Source: Mycetocola_B reblochoni | GTDB lineage: Bacteria; Actinomycetota; Actinomycetes; Actinomycetales; Microbacteriaceae | Assembly: GCF_003667525.1 (NCBI RefSeq) | Contig: NZ_RCUW01000002.1 | Span: forward strand, 344,330-408,329 | Reading direction: 5' to 3' | DNA: 64,000 bases | In this document: piece by piece, positions 26,037 through 33,907 of the stretch | Position numbering within the stretch: position 1 is the stretch's first letter | How the letters are laid out: each line of letters opens with the position of its first letter | Notes under the pieces: model-generated | Seen by the model: the letters and a program-made list of their open reading frames with translations, nothing else | The model's database searches: none | What the model was told of the DNA's origin: nothing | Made by a program: the position numbers and the translations under genes

Positions 26037-26363
26037 GACCGTTCTCCTTGTTCTCTTCACTTGTTCGCTGTCGCCGCCGCAGCGGCGTCCGGGCACGACG
26101 AACGGCGCCGGTGTACGGCGCGACGTGACCTGATCGTGGGGTGACCGCGGGGGCGGACAGCACGAAGTTAGCACAGCCTAAGCACAGCCGGAAGTCGCCG
26201 CCGGGCGCACTTGCCGTGGGGGACCCCCCGGCGCCAAACTGATCTGGCCCCACAACGGCTCCACTCTCGGAGTCTCCCCGCGGCTCACCCCGGTCGACGA
26301 CCACACCGTCCACCGCGCACGGGCCCGGACAGCTCCACCACGCTCCACACGAAAGGGCTTCGT
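26037..26363. other. Divergent intergenic region with iron box
   Basis: 327 bp between the siderophore operon (-) and gdhA (+). It holds the DtxR-like box listed separately. I see no convincing -35/-10 pair for gdhA and no small ORF with a ribosome site. The open frame upstream of the gdhA TTG is not supported. Confidence 0.55.
26168..26186. promoter_or_regulatory. DtxR/IdeR-like iron box of the siderophore uptake operon
   Basis: TTAGcacAGCCTAAgCacA matches the 19-bp DtxR/IdeR consensus (TTAGGTTAGSCTAACCTAA) at 13 positions, with intact TTAG and CCTAA arms. It lies 132 bp before the binding-protein start. Confidence 0.6.
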
Positions 26364-27716
26364 TTGCCCACCAGCTCCATCTCCCCCGTCATCGACTCCG
26401 TGTTCGACCAGGCCGTGACGCGGAACCCCGGTCAGCCGGAGTTCCACCAGGCCCTCCGCGAGGTCCTGGACAGCCTCTCCCCCGTGATCGCCGAGCATCC
26501 CGAGTACGTCGAGGCGGGAGTCCTCGAACGCCTCGTCGAGCCGGAGCGCCAGATCCTCTTCCGCGTCCCCTGGACCGACGACGAGAACCGCGTCAGGGTG
26601 AACCGCGGGTTCCGCATCGAGTTCAACTCCGCGCTCGGGCCGTACAAGGGGGGCCTGCGCTTCCACTCGAGCGTCAACGCCTCGATCGTCAAGTTCCTCG
26701 GCTTCGAGCAGATCTTCAAGAACGCGCTCACCGATCAGGGCATCGGCGGCGGCAAGGGCGGAAGCGACTTCGACCCGCACGGGCGCTCCGACGCGGAGGT
26801 CATGCGCTTCTGCCAGTCGTTCATGACCGAGCTGTACCGCCACATCGGCGAGCACACCGACGTGCCCGCTGGCGACATCGGCGTGGGCGGCCGCGAGATC
26901 GGCTACCTGTTCGGCCAGTACCGCCGCCTGACCAACCGCCACGAGTCCGGCGTGCTCACCGGCAAGGGCATCGGCTGGGGCGGGGCGCAGGTCCGCACGG
27001 AGGCGACCGGCTACGGCGCGGTGTACTTCGCGCAGGAGATGCTGAACACCATCGGCACCGACATCTCCGGGCGGAGGGTCGTCGTCTCGGGCTCGGGCAA
27101 CGTCGCCATCTACGCGATCCAGAAGGCGACCCAGCTGGGCGCGACGGCGATCACGGCCTCCGACTCCGGCGGCTACGTCGTCGATGAGGCGGGCATCGAC
27201 GTCGAGCTCCTCAAGCAGATCAAGGAGGTCGAGCGCGGCCGCATCTCCGACTACGCCGACCGCCGACCCGGGTCGCGGTACGTCGCCGGTGGCAGCCTCT
27301 GGGAGGTTCCCGGCGACATCGTCCTCCCCTGCGCGACGCAGAACGAGCTCGACGGTGCGGCGGCGGCACGGCTCATCGCCGGGGGCGCGATCGCCGTCGC
27401 GGAGGGGGCGAACATGCCCTGCACGCCCGAGGCGGTCGCCGCGTTCGGCGAGGCCGGCGTGCTGTTCGGCCCGGGCAAGGCGGCGAACGCCGGCGGGGTC
27501 GCCACGAGCGCGCTCGAGATGAGCCAGAACGCCGCCAGGCAGCGCTGGAGCTTCGCCGAGAGCGAGCAGCGCCTGGCGGACATCATGGCGGACATCCACC
27601 GCTCCGCCTTCGAGGCCGCGGAGCGCTACGGCGCACCGGGCGACTACGTGCTCGGCGCCAACGCCGCCGGCTTCGTGCGGGTCGCCGACGCGATGCTGGC
27701 TCAGGGCGTCGTCTAG
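26364..27716 (+). CDS. gdhA: NADP-specific glutamate dehydrogenase
   Basis: A 450-aa hexameric-type GDH, close to the 447 aa of E. coli GdhA. Key sites are visible: YKGGLRFHSSVN (substrate Lys), GGGKGGSDFDP (catalytic Lys region), DIGVGGREIGYLFGQY, ATGYGAVYF and the Rossmann segment VSGSGNVAIYAIQ. It makes glutamate from 2-oxoglutarate and ammonium with NADPH. TTG is the start because GAAAGGG lies about 7 nt upstream and the first residues match the family length. Confidence 0.96.
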   Translation: MPTSSISPVIDSVFDQAVTRNPGQPEFHQALREVLDSLSPVIAEHPEYVEAGVLERLVEPERQILFRVPWTDDENRVRVNRGFRIEFNSALGPYKGGLRFHSSVNASIVKFLGFEQIFKNALTDQGIGGGKGGSDFDPHGRSDAEVMRFCQSFMTELYRHIGEHTDVPAGDIGVGGREIGYLFGQYRRLTNRHESGVLTGKGIGWGGAQVRTEATGYGAVYFAQEMLNTIGTDISGRRVVVSGSGNVAIYAIQKATQLGATAITASDSGGYVVDEAGIDVELLKQIKEVERGRISDYADRRPGSRYVAGGSLWEVPGDIVLPCATQNELDGAAAARLIAGGAIAVAEGANMPCTPEAVAAFGEAGVLFGPGKAANAGGVATSALEMSQNAARQRWSFAESEQRLADIMADIHRSAFEAAERYGAPGDYVLGANAAGFVRVADAMLAQGVV

Positions 27717-27741
27717 CCCTCGCCGGGGCAGCGTTTCCCCC

Positions 27742-27769
27742 GGGGCCGGTCGAGGTGTCGACCGGCCCC
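27742..27769. terminator. Terminator after gdhA
   Basis: Perfect 12-bp stem GGGGCCGGTCGA, loop GGTG, TCGACCGGCCCC, 25 bp past the gdhA stop. Confidence 0.75.
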
Positions 27770-27977
27770 TGCTCGTGTCCGCGGCCCGTGTGACGGGCCC
27801 TCGCGGCGCCGGGAACCCGTGAATTGCCTGATCGGCGCGGGCGGGGGCGGCACGGGAAGCGACGGTCCCCTCCCTCGCCCGCGATGACGCGGAAGGACGG
27901 CTGGCCTCGTCGCCACGGCCGCCGAGCAGCGCGGGCGTCGACGGCGGCGTCGACGGCCGATTCGGCTTGATAACGGT

Positions 27978-28005
27978 TTGACAACGAAGAACTGACGCGT
28001 AGTGT
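27978..28005 (+). promoter_or_regulatory. Promoter of the Rpf-like gene
   Basis: Consensus -35 TTGACA (27978-27983), 16-bp spacer, -10-like TAGTGT (28000-28005). The local sequence is AT-richer than its surroundings. Transcription from here gives a leader of about 137 nt before the TTG start. Confidence 0.5.
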
Positions 28006-28011
28006 TGCCGA

Positions 28012-28148
28012 CCGTGTACGCGCGGACTCCCTCTGCCACCCACCGCCCCCGGGGAGCCCGCGTTCTGAATCCCGATTTGCTTCAGCCGGGCGGTGACGTG
28101 ACAACGACCGGGGACGGTCCGAGCGGCGGCAGGGCGACGGAGTGCATC
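28012..28148 (+). promoter_or_regulatory. Long structured leader of the Rpf-like gene; possible riboswitch
   Basis: The leader is GC-rich, with segments such as CCCCGGGGAGCCCGCG followed by CTGAATCCCGA and GGGGACGGTCCG that can fold locally. In actinobacteria, rpf-type genes are often preceded by the ydaO/c-di-AMP riboswitch. The GGGGA...GAATC spacing recalls that motif, but the match is partial and I could not fold a full aptamer by eye. Confidence 0.3.
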
Positions 28149-28835
28149 TTGACAAACACCACCACCACCCCCAGGACCGCCCGCTTCGGACGCGCCGCCC
28201 GCCTCGGTCTCGCCGCCACAGGACTCGCCGTCGCGGCGACGGCGGTCACCGTCATGCCCGCCAACGCCGCCGACGAGGGCACCTGGGACGCGCTGGCCCA
28301 GTGCGAGTCCGGCGGCAACTGGGGCATCGACACCGGCAACGGTTACTCGGGCGGCCTCCAGTTCTCGCCGTCCACCTGGGCAGCCAACGGCGGAAGCGGC
28401 AACGCCGCGGACGCGTCGAAGGCCGAGCAGATCCGGGTCGCCGAGAACGTCCTCGCCAGCCAGGGCTGGGGCGCATGGCCCACCTGCTCCGCCCAGGTCG
28501 GCGCATCCGGCTCCGCGAGCCCGAGCTCGACGAGCGTCGACACGAGCACCACCGAGCAGACCCAGCAGGCCCCGGTCGAGCAGCAGACCCAGCAGGCTCC
28601 TGTCGAGCAGACCGCCGAGCAGGCCCCCGTGGCCGAGACGGTCGACTACACGCTGCCCGACGTCGAGGGCTCCGGCGAGTTCTATGAGGTCGCCGCGGGC
28701 GACAGCCTGGCCAGCATCGCCGAGGACAAGGGCGTCGACCAGGGCTGGCTCGCGCTCTACGCGGTCAACCATGACGGCATCGACTCGCCCGACGTCATCT
28801 ACGTCGGCCAGAAGCTCGAGCTGCCCGCCAAGTAG
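28149..28835 (+). CDS. Secreted resuscitation-promoting-factor-like muralytic protein with LysM domain
   Basis: A 228-aa exported protein: signal peptide (LGLAATGLAVAATAVTVMPANA), then a transglycosylase-like Rpf domain (WDALAQCESGGNWGIDTG, catalytic Glu in QCESGGNW, then GGLQFSPSTW), a Gln/Ala/Pro-rich linker with repeated TQQAPVEQ, and a C-terminal LysM (YEVAAGDSLASIAEDKG). Rpf proteins cleave peptidoglycan and promote growth from dormancy. TTG 28149 is chosen for its GGAG upstream and the sensible signal peptide. The GTG at 28113 region is a weaker alternative. Confidence 0.88.
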   Translation: MTNTTTTPRTARFGRAARLGLAATGLAVAATAVTVMPANAADEGTWDALAQCESGGNWGIDTGNGYSGGLQFSPSTWAANGGSGNAADASKAEQIRVAENVLASQGWGAWPTCSAQVGASGSASPSSTSVDTSTTEQTQQAPVEQQTQQAPVEQTAEQAPVAETVDYTLPDVEGSGEFYEVAAGDSLASIAEDKGVDQGWLALYAVNHDGIDSPDVIYVGQKLELPAK

Positions 28836-28871
28836 CCCGCCCGTCGCCCCGCGACGACCGCGGCATCACCC

Positions 28872-28906
28872 GCGACGCCCCGCCTCCATCGGAGGCGGGG
28901 CGTCGC
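28872..28906. terminator. Bidirectional terminator between the Rpf-like gene and dctA
   Basis: Perfect 16-bp stem GCGACGCCCCGCCTCC, loop ATC, GGAGGCGGGGCGTCGC, between convergent genes. Confidence 0.8.
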
Positions 28907-28998
28907 TCTGTCCGCACCGATGCGGCCGGCCCCGGGACGCAGCACGGACCGGTGCCGTCACTGCGGTTTTCCCGCCGCGGCCGGTCAGCGCCGCTCCC

Positions 28999-30381
28999 TC
29001 AGCCGCGGTTCGTGTGCCCGAGCGACGGGCCGGCATCCGCGTCGGGAGCGGGGCCGGCCGAGGACCGGACGCCGTGGCCGTCGGGGCTGAGCGTCGCCTC
29101 GTCAAAGGGGCGTCGCCCGTCGAGCACCTCGCCCATGCGCGCGCGGTCCAGCTGCGACGTCCAGGACCCGATGAGGACCGTCGCCACCGCGTTGCCGGTG
29201 AAGTTCGTCAGCGCCCTCGCCTCCGACATGAAGCGGTCGATGCCCACGATGACGCCGACCCCGTCCACGAGCTCCGGTCGGTGCGCCTGCAGGCCTCCGG
29301 CGAGGGTGGCCAGCCCCGCCCCGGTCACGCCGGCCGCCCCCTTCGAGGCGATCATCATGAACACGAGCAGCGAGATCTGCTCCCCCAGGCTGAGCGGCGT
29401 CCCCATCGCCGAGGCGAGGAACAGCGACGCCATCGTCAGGTAGATGGCCGTCCCGTCGAGGTTGAAGGAGTACCCCGTCGGCACCGTGATCCCGACGACC
29501 GGCTTCGAGACGCCGACGTGCTCCATCTTCGCGATCAGCCGCGGCAGCGCCACCTCGCTCGAGGAGGTGGAGACGATGAGCAGGTACTCCCTGCCCAGGT
29601 ACGCCATGAGCCGGAAGATGCTCACCCGGGCGACGAGCCAGAGCAGCGAGCCCAGGACCACGACGATGAACAGCGCACAGGTGATGTAGAACGCCAGCAT
29701 CAGCGTGCCCAGGCCGACGATCGCGGCGACGCCGGTCTGGCCGACGACGGCCGCGATCGCGCCGAACGCGCCGACGGGCGCCACCCACATGATCATCGAC
29801 AGGATCCGGAACACCAGCGCCTGGACGAGCCGCGTCGCCTCGAGGATCGGCGCGCCCCTCTCCCCCATCCGCTGCAGGGCGAAGCCGACCAGGAGCGCGA
29901 CGAGGAGCACCTGGAGGATGTTGCCGTCCACGAGGGAGGAGACCAGGGACGTCGGGATGATCCCGAGCAGGAACGAGGTCGTCGACGCCTCCTCCGTCTC
30001 GCCCGCGTCGTAGCTGGACCCGGCGATGTTGAGCCCCTCGCCCGGGTGGATGAGGTTGCCGACGACCAGCCCGATGGCCAGCGCGAAGGTCGACATGACG
30101 ATGAAGTAGCCCAGCGCCAGGCCGCCGACCTTGCCGACGGTCGCCGCCTGCGCGATCGAGCCGACGCCGAGGACGAGGGTGCAGAAGATCACCGGGGCGA
30201 TCATCATCTTGATGAGCAGGACGAAGGCCTCGCCGACGGGCTTGAGCCCCACGGCGAACTCCGGGGCCGCGAGCCCGACGGCGACGCCGCCGAGCACCGC
30301 GACGATCACAGCGATGTAGAGGTAGTGGGACGGGTCGATCCTGCGGCGGCGCCGCGTCGTGCTCCGGGGCTGGTGCGCCAT
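28999..30381 (-). CDS. dctA: Dicarboxylate:cation symporter, DctA/GltP family
   Basis: A 460-aa membrane symporter of the DAACS family. Diagnostic motifs: SSSEVALPRLI (HP1 serine-rich hairpin), PTGYSFNLDGTAIYLTMA, HP2 KGAAGVTGAG and GIDRFMSEARALTNFTGN. It imports C4-dicarboxylates or acidic amino acids with cations. AGGAAG precedes the ATG. The C-terminal tail is polar. The divergent DcuSR-like sensor pair, the usual partner of dctA, favours C4-dicarboxylate transport over glutamate. Confidence 0.9.
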   Translation of the reverse strand: MAHQPRSTTRRRRRIDPSHYLYIAVIVAVLGGVAVGLAAPEFAVGLKPVGEAFVLLIKMMIAPVIFCTLVLGVGSIAQAATVGKVGGLALGYFIVMSTFALAIGLVVGNLIHPGEGLNIAGSSYDAGETEEASTTSFLLGIIPTSLVSSLVDGNILQVLLVALLVGFALQRMGERGAPILEATRLVQALVFRILSMIMWVAPVGAFGAIAAVVGQTGVAAIVGLGTLMLAFYITCALFIVVVLGSLLWLVARVSIFRLMAYLGREYLLIVSTSSSEVALPRLIAKMEHVGVSKPVVGITVPTGYSFNLDGTAIYLTMASLFLASAMGTPLSLGEQISLLVFMMIASKGAAGVTGAGLATLAGGLQAHRPELVDGVGVIVGIDRFMSEARALTNFTGNAVATVLIGSWTSQLDRARMGEVLDGRRPFDEATLSPDGHGVRSSAGPAPDADAGPSLGHTNRG

Positions 30382-30548
30382 TGCTTCCTGCCTTCGCTGT
30401 CGGGCGTGCCCGCACCGTCGCGGGCCTGTCCGCACACTCTGCCGACGGCGTTGTCGCCCTGTCCCGTTGTGTTCATACTGGTCACAGCCCCGGCAGCGCC
30501 GCCGGGTCGTCGGGCGACGCCGGTGTCGCCCCGGCAGGACGGGAGCCC

Positions 30549-32126
30549 ATGAACACACGGAACGCACGATGGGGGGTGGCCGCACGGCTGCTGGCGATCC
30601 AGCTCTGCCTGATGCTGCTCGTCGGGGTGGCCGTGACCGCGTGGTCGGCCGCCGCGGCACGCTCGGACGTGGAACGCGAGGCCGTCGCGCTCAGTCGGAG
30701 CACCGCCTGGACGCTCGCGACCGCCCCCTTCGTCGTCGACGCCGTCGGCGCCTCGGCCGACCCGGCAGAGGTGACCGCGCGACTGCAGCCGTACACTCAG
30801 CGCGTGCTGGCGGGCGGCCACGTCGACTTCATCACCGTGATGGACACGGACAGGACCCGGTACACCCACCCCGACCCGGAGCGCATCGGCGGCGCCTTCG
30901 TCGGCAGCATCGACGCGGCCCTGCGCGGCGATGTCCTCACCGAGACCTTCGATGGGACGCTCGGCCCCTCGGTGCGCGCCGTCGCCCCCGTGCGCGACGC
31001 GGAGGACCGCGTCATCGCGCTCGTGGCGGCGGGAACGACGCTCGCCACGACGCAGCAGCTGCTCTCGACCCGGCTCGCCGTCACGATCGGCGTGGCCCTG
31101 GCCGTCCTGACGGTCTGCGCCGCGGCGTTGCTCGGCGTCGGCCGCTACCTGCACCAGGTGACGAGGGGCGGTGCGCGCGAGCAGCTCGACCTGCTCTTCG
31201 CCGCGCGCCACGGCATCGACTCGAGCAGGGGCGACGGGCTGGTCCTCCAGGCGGACGACGGGCGGCTGCTGCACTGGAACGCGCGCGCGGCGGAGCTGCT
31301 CGGCATCGACTCGGCCACGGAGCTCTCCACCGCGGCCGCGGAGCTGCTCGGTCGCAGATCCGGTCACAGCGACGCCGCGCTGATCGCCGGCGGACGCATC
31401 CTGCGGACCGACAGGGAGCGCTTCGGCTCGGCCAGCGGCCACCCGCACGGAGGGGCGGGGGCGATCTGGATCACCACCGTGCGCGACGACACCGACGTCG
31501 CTGCCCTCAGCGGAGAGGTCGCCACGCTGACGGCCGTGCGCGACGCGCTCCGCTCCCAGAACCACGAGTTCGCCAACCGGCTGCACACCATGATCGCGCT
31601 GATCGAGGTCGACCGCGCCGAGGAGGCCGTCGAGCTGGCCCTCGCGCAGAGCCGGGTGGACGCGTCACTGGCCGCTGAGCTGATGGAGGACTCCGCCGAG
31701 CCCGTGCTCGCGGCGCTGCTGATCGGGAAGAGCGCCGAGGCGGCGGCCCGAGGCATCGAGCTGACCGTCGAGCTCGACGGCGGGGCGGCGCCCGCGCCCG
31801 TGACGGGGCGCGAGCTGATCACGATCGTCGGCAACCTCGTCGACAACGCCCTGGACGCGGCCGCGGCGACGCCGCGCCCCACGGTGCGCGTGCGGGTCGA
31901 CTCGTCCCCCGAACGGTGGCGCGTCAGGGTCGGTGACTCCGGCCGGGGCCCGCTCGACGGCCCGGCGGTCTTCGAGCTGGGCACCACGGCGAAGGCCGGG
32001 GACGGGCACGGCGTCGGCCTAGCGCTCGTGCGGCACAGCGTGCTCAGCGCGGGCGGCACGCTCCGGGTCGACGGCTCGACGTTCGAGGTCGTCCTCCCCC
32101 TGGCGCGCGCGGGGAGCGCGACGTGA
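30549..32126 (+). CDS. Sensor histidine kinase of the DcuS/CitA family
   Basis: A 525-aa membrane kinase. TM1 lies near residues 10-33, followed by an extracytoplasmic sCache-like sensor domain (about 35-175; VDFITVMDTDRTRYTHP, GGAFVGSIDAALRG), TM2 near 180-202, a degenerate PAS region and the kinase domain. The phosphoacceptor His is in SQNHEFANRLHTM, as in DcuS/CitA. ATP-binding motifs are NLVDNALDA, GDSGRGP and GHGVGLALV. GGGAG precedes the ATG. It overlaps the regulator by 4 bp and faces dctA. Likely senses dicarboxylates outside the cell. Confidence 0.9.
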   Translation: MNTRNARWGVAARLLAIQLCLMLLVGVAVTAWSAAAARSDVEREAVALSRSTAWTLATAPFVVDAVGASADPAEVTARLQPYTQRVLAGGHVDFITVMDTDRTRYTHPDPERIGGAFVGSIDAALRGDVLTETFDGTLGPSVRAVAPVRDAEDRVIALVAAGTTLATTQQLLSTRLAVTIGVALAVLTVCAAALLGVGRYLHQVTRGGAREQLDLLFAARHGIDSSRGDGLVLQADDGRLLHWNARAAELLGIDSATELSTAAAELLGRRSGHSDAALIAGGRILRTDRERFGSASGHPHGGAGAIWITTVRDDTDVAALSGEVATLTAVRDALRSQNHEFANRLHTMIALIEVDRAEEAVELALAQSRVDASLAAELMEDSAEPVLAALLIGKSAEAAARGIELTVELDGGAAPAPVTGRELITIVGNLVDNALDAAAATPRPTVRVRVDSSPERWRVRVGDSGRGPLDGPAVFELGTTAKAGDGHGVGLALVRHSVLSAGGTLRVDGSTFEVVLPLARAGSAT

Positions 32127-33013
32127 GCCGGGCGAGTGACGCCGCCACCGGGCAGGGCTCACCGCCCGCCGAGCGGGCGCGGACCGGCACGGCGGTCAGG
32201 GTGCTGGTCGTCGACGACGACCCGCTCACCGCCGCCGCGCACGTCGCGATGGTGAACCGCGTCGACGGCTTCCACGCCGGCGAGCCGGTGCACAGCGCGG
32301 GGGCGGCGCTCGCGGCACTGCGGGCCACGAGAGGTGCCGAGCGGCCACGGCTGGTCCTGCTCGACCTCACGCTGCCCGACGCGACCGGCCTCGACGTCGC
32401 CCGGGCGCTGCGCGGCGCCGGCGACGACGTCGCGATCATCGCCGTGACCGCGGTCAGGGACGCGGCGGCGGTGCGTCAGGCCATCGCGCTCGGGGTCGGG
32501 CACTACCTGATCAAGCCGTTCGGCTTCGCCGCCCTCCGCGAGCGCCTGCTCGCCTACCGCGACTACGCCGAACGCAGCCTGCCCGAGGCACGGACGGACC
32601 AGTCCTCGGTCGATGCGGCCTTCGCCGCCCTGCACCGGCCCGCGCGCACCGCGCCGCCGAAGGGGCTGAGCGGGGACACGCTGGACGCGGCGGCCCGCGC
32701 GCTGCGACGCGCTGGGGCGGAGCCGCGCTCCGCCGCGGCACTCGCGGCCGAGCTCGGGGTGTCGCGGGTGACGGCACGGCGCTATCTCGAGCACCTGGTC
32801 GACACCGGAGCGGCCGTGCGCCGCAGCAGGCACGGAGCACCGGGGCGTCCACTCCTGGAGTACGCCGCGGTGGACACGGCCGACATCGACGCACACGCCG
32901 ACGCCCTTCGAACGGACGCCGACACGGATACCGACGCCGACGCCGATGCGTCCACCACAGCGCACACGCACGCGGGCGATACCGCCGCCTCGACGGATGC
33001 CCCGACGCGATAG
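32123..33013 (+). CDS. Response regulator of the DcuR/CitB family
   Basis: A 296-aa regulator. The receiver domain shows VLVVDDDP, the phosphoacceptor Asp in VLLDLTLPD and the conserved Lys in YLIKPF. The C-terminal HTH is SAAALAAELGVSRVTARRYLEHL. Start is GTG within the kinase stop overlap. The last ~40 residues are an odd Asp/Thr/Ala/His tail (DADTDTDADAD) unlike family members, probably from repeat slippage. With the kinase it probably activates dctA. Confidence 0.9.
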   Translation: MSRASDAATGQGSPPAERARTGTAVRVLVVDDDPLTAAAHVAMVNRVDGFHAGEPVHSAGAALAALRATRGAERPRLVLLDLTLPDATGLDVARALRGAGDDVAIIAVTAVRDAAAVRQAIALGVGHYLIKPFGFAALRERLLAYRDYAERSLPEARTDQSSVDAAFAALHRPARTAPPKGLSGDTLDAAARALRRAGAEPRSAAALAAELGVSRVTARRYLEHLVDTGAAVRRSRHGAPGRPLLEYAAVDTADIDAHADALRTDADTDTDADADASTTAHTHAGDTAASTDAPTR

Positions 33014-33040
33014 CCCGAGCGCCACGACGCCGCCCGCCCG

Positions 33041-33796
33041 CTACCGCGCTGCGGTACCCGGCACGACGAGCGCCGTGCGCAGCTGCGCCAGCTCATCGCC
33101 GTTCAGCCCCGCCGCGGCGAGGTAGGCGCTGGCGCCACCGTACGCGGCGTCGAGGTACTCGATCGTCGCCCGCATCGTCGACGCAGGGCTCGACACGATC
33201 AGCGCCCGCAGCTCGTCGGTCACCTCGAAGCCGAGCGACTCGACGATCGCCACGACACGACACTCCCACTCCCCCGACAGCATGCCCTCCGACAGCGCGT
33301 AGTCCGCGATCACCCGCTCCGCGTCGACGCCGGCGTGCAACAGCAGCACCGCCGTGGCGACACCGGTGCGGTCCTTGCCCGCTGTGCAGTGGATGAGCAC
33401 GGCACCCGAGCCGGCCGTACGGATAACGATCCGGGCCAGCTCGGCCAGGTGCGCGGTCGCATCGTCCAGGATCGAGCGGTAGAGCACGTCCAGTCCGACA
33501 CGGTCCAAGGCGCTCTGCTCGATGGATCCGGTGACCAGCGGCAGGCTCCGCCGTTCGACCGCGACCCCGTCCAGCGCGTCCGGCTGCCTCGCCACCTCGG
33601 CGTCGTCCCTGAAGTCGACGACGACGCGGACGCCGAGCTCGGCCATCCGCTCCCTCGCGCCGTCGGTGAGCCCGTGCAGCCCGTCCGCCCTGATGAGGAC
33701 ACCGGTCCTGATCGCGCCGTCGCCCGCCGGGACGCCGCCGAGGTCGCGCGAGTTGTACGTCCCCGCCAGGAGCGGGACGCCGCCGTCACCCGTCAT
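33041..33796 (-). CDS. Tyrosine/serine protein phosphatase (DSP/Y-phosphatase 3 type)
   Basis: A 251-aa phosphatase. The P-loop signature HCTAGKDRTG carries the catalytic Cys and Arg. The N-terminal YNSRDLGG and IRTGVLIRADGLHGLT are typical of the bacterial MptpB/YOR-like group, which accepts phosphotyrosine, phosphoserine or phosphoinositides. Cytoplasmic; convergent with the response-regulator gene, 27 bp apart. Target unknown. Confidence 0.9.
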   Translation of the reverse strand: MTGDGGVPLLAGTYNSRDLGGVPAGDGAIRTGVLIRADGLHGLTDGARERMAELGVRVVVDFRDDAEVARQPDALDGVAVERRSLPLVTGSIEQSALDRVGLDVLYRSILDDATAHLAELARIVIRTAGSGAVLIHCTAGKDRTGVATAVLLLHAGVDAERVIADYALSEGMLSGEWECRVVAIVESLGFEVTDELRALIVSSPASTMRATIEYLDAAYGGASAYLAAAGLNGDELAQLRTALVVPGTAAR

Positions 33797-33907
33797 CGGG
33801 CCTCCCCTCGTCGCTGCCCGTGTGGGACCGTCTCCGCACCGGGCATCACGGCACCCATTCTGCCCGTCGGCTCCGCGTCTGCCCGACGCCCCGCTGGGCC
33901 GGGACCA

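Larger units (their letters stand above)
27717..28148 (+). other. Gene-free stretch: gdhA terminator and leader of the Rpf-like gene
   Basis: 432 bp. It contains the gdhA terminator, a small hairpin (GCCCGTgtgACGGGC near 27784-27798), then a promoter and a ~137-nt leader before the Rpf-like gene. No ORF is supported here. Confidence 0.6.

Noticed and set aside
28002..28148. N-terminal extension of the Rpf-like protein from an ATG-like start at 28002
   Set aside because: It would put ~49 residues before the signal peptide and use the promoter's -10 as coding sequence.
26178..28772. An 864-aa minus-strand frame opposite gdhA and the Rpf-like gene
   Set aside because: It covers two well-supported genes, a terminator and a promoter, and has no recognisable domain.
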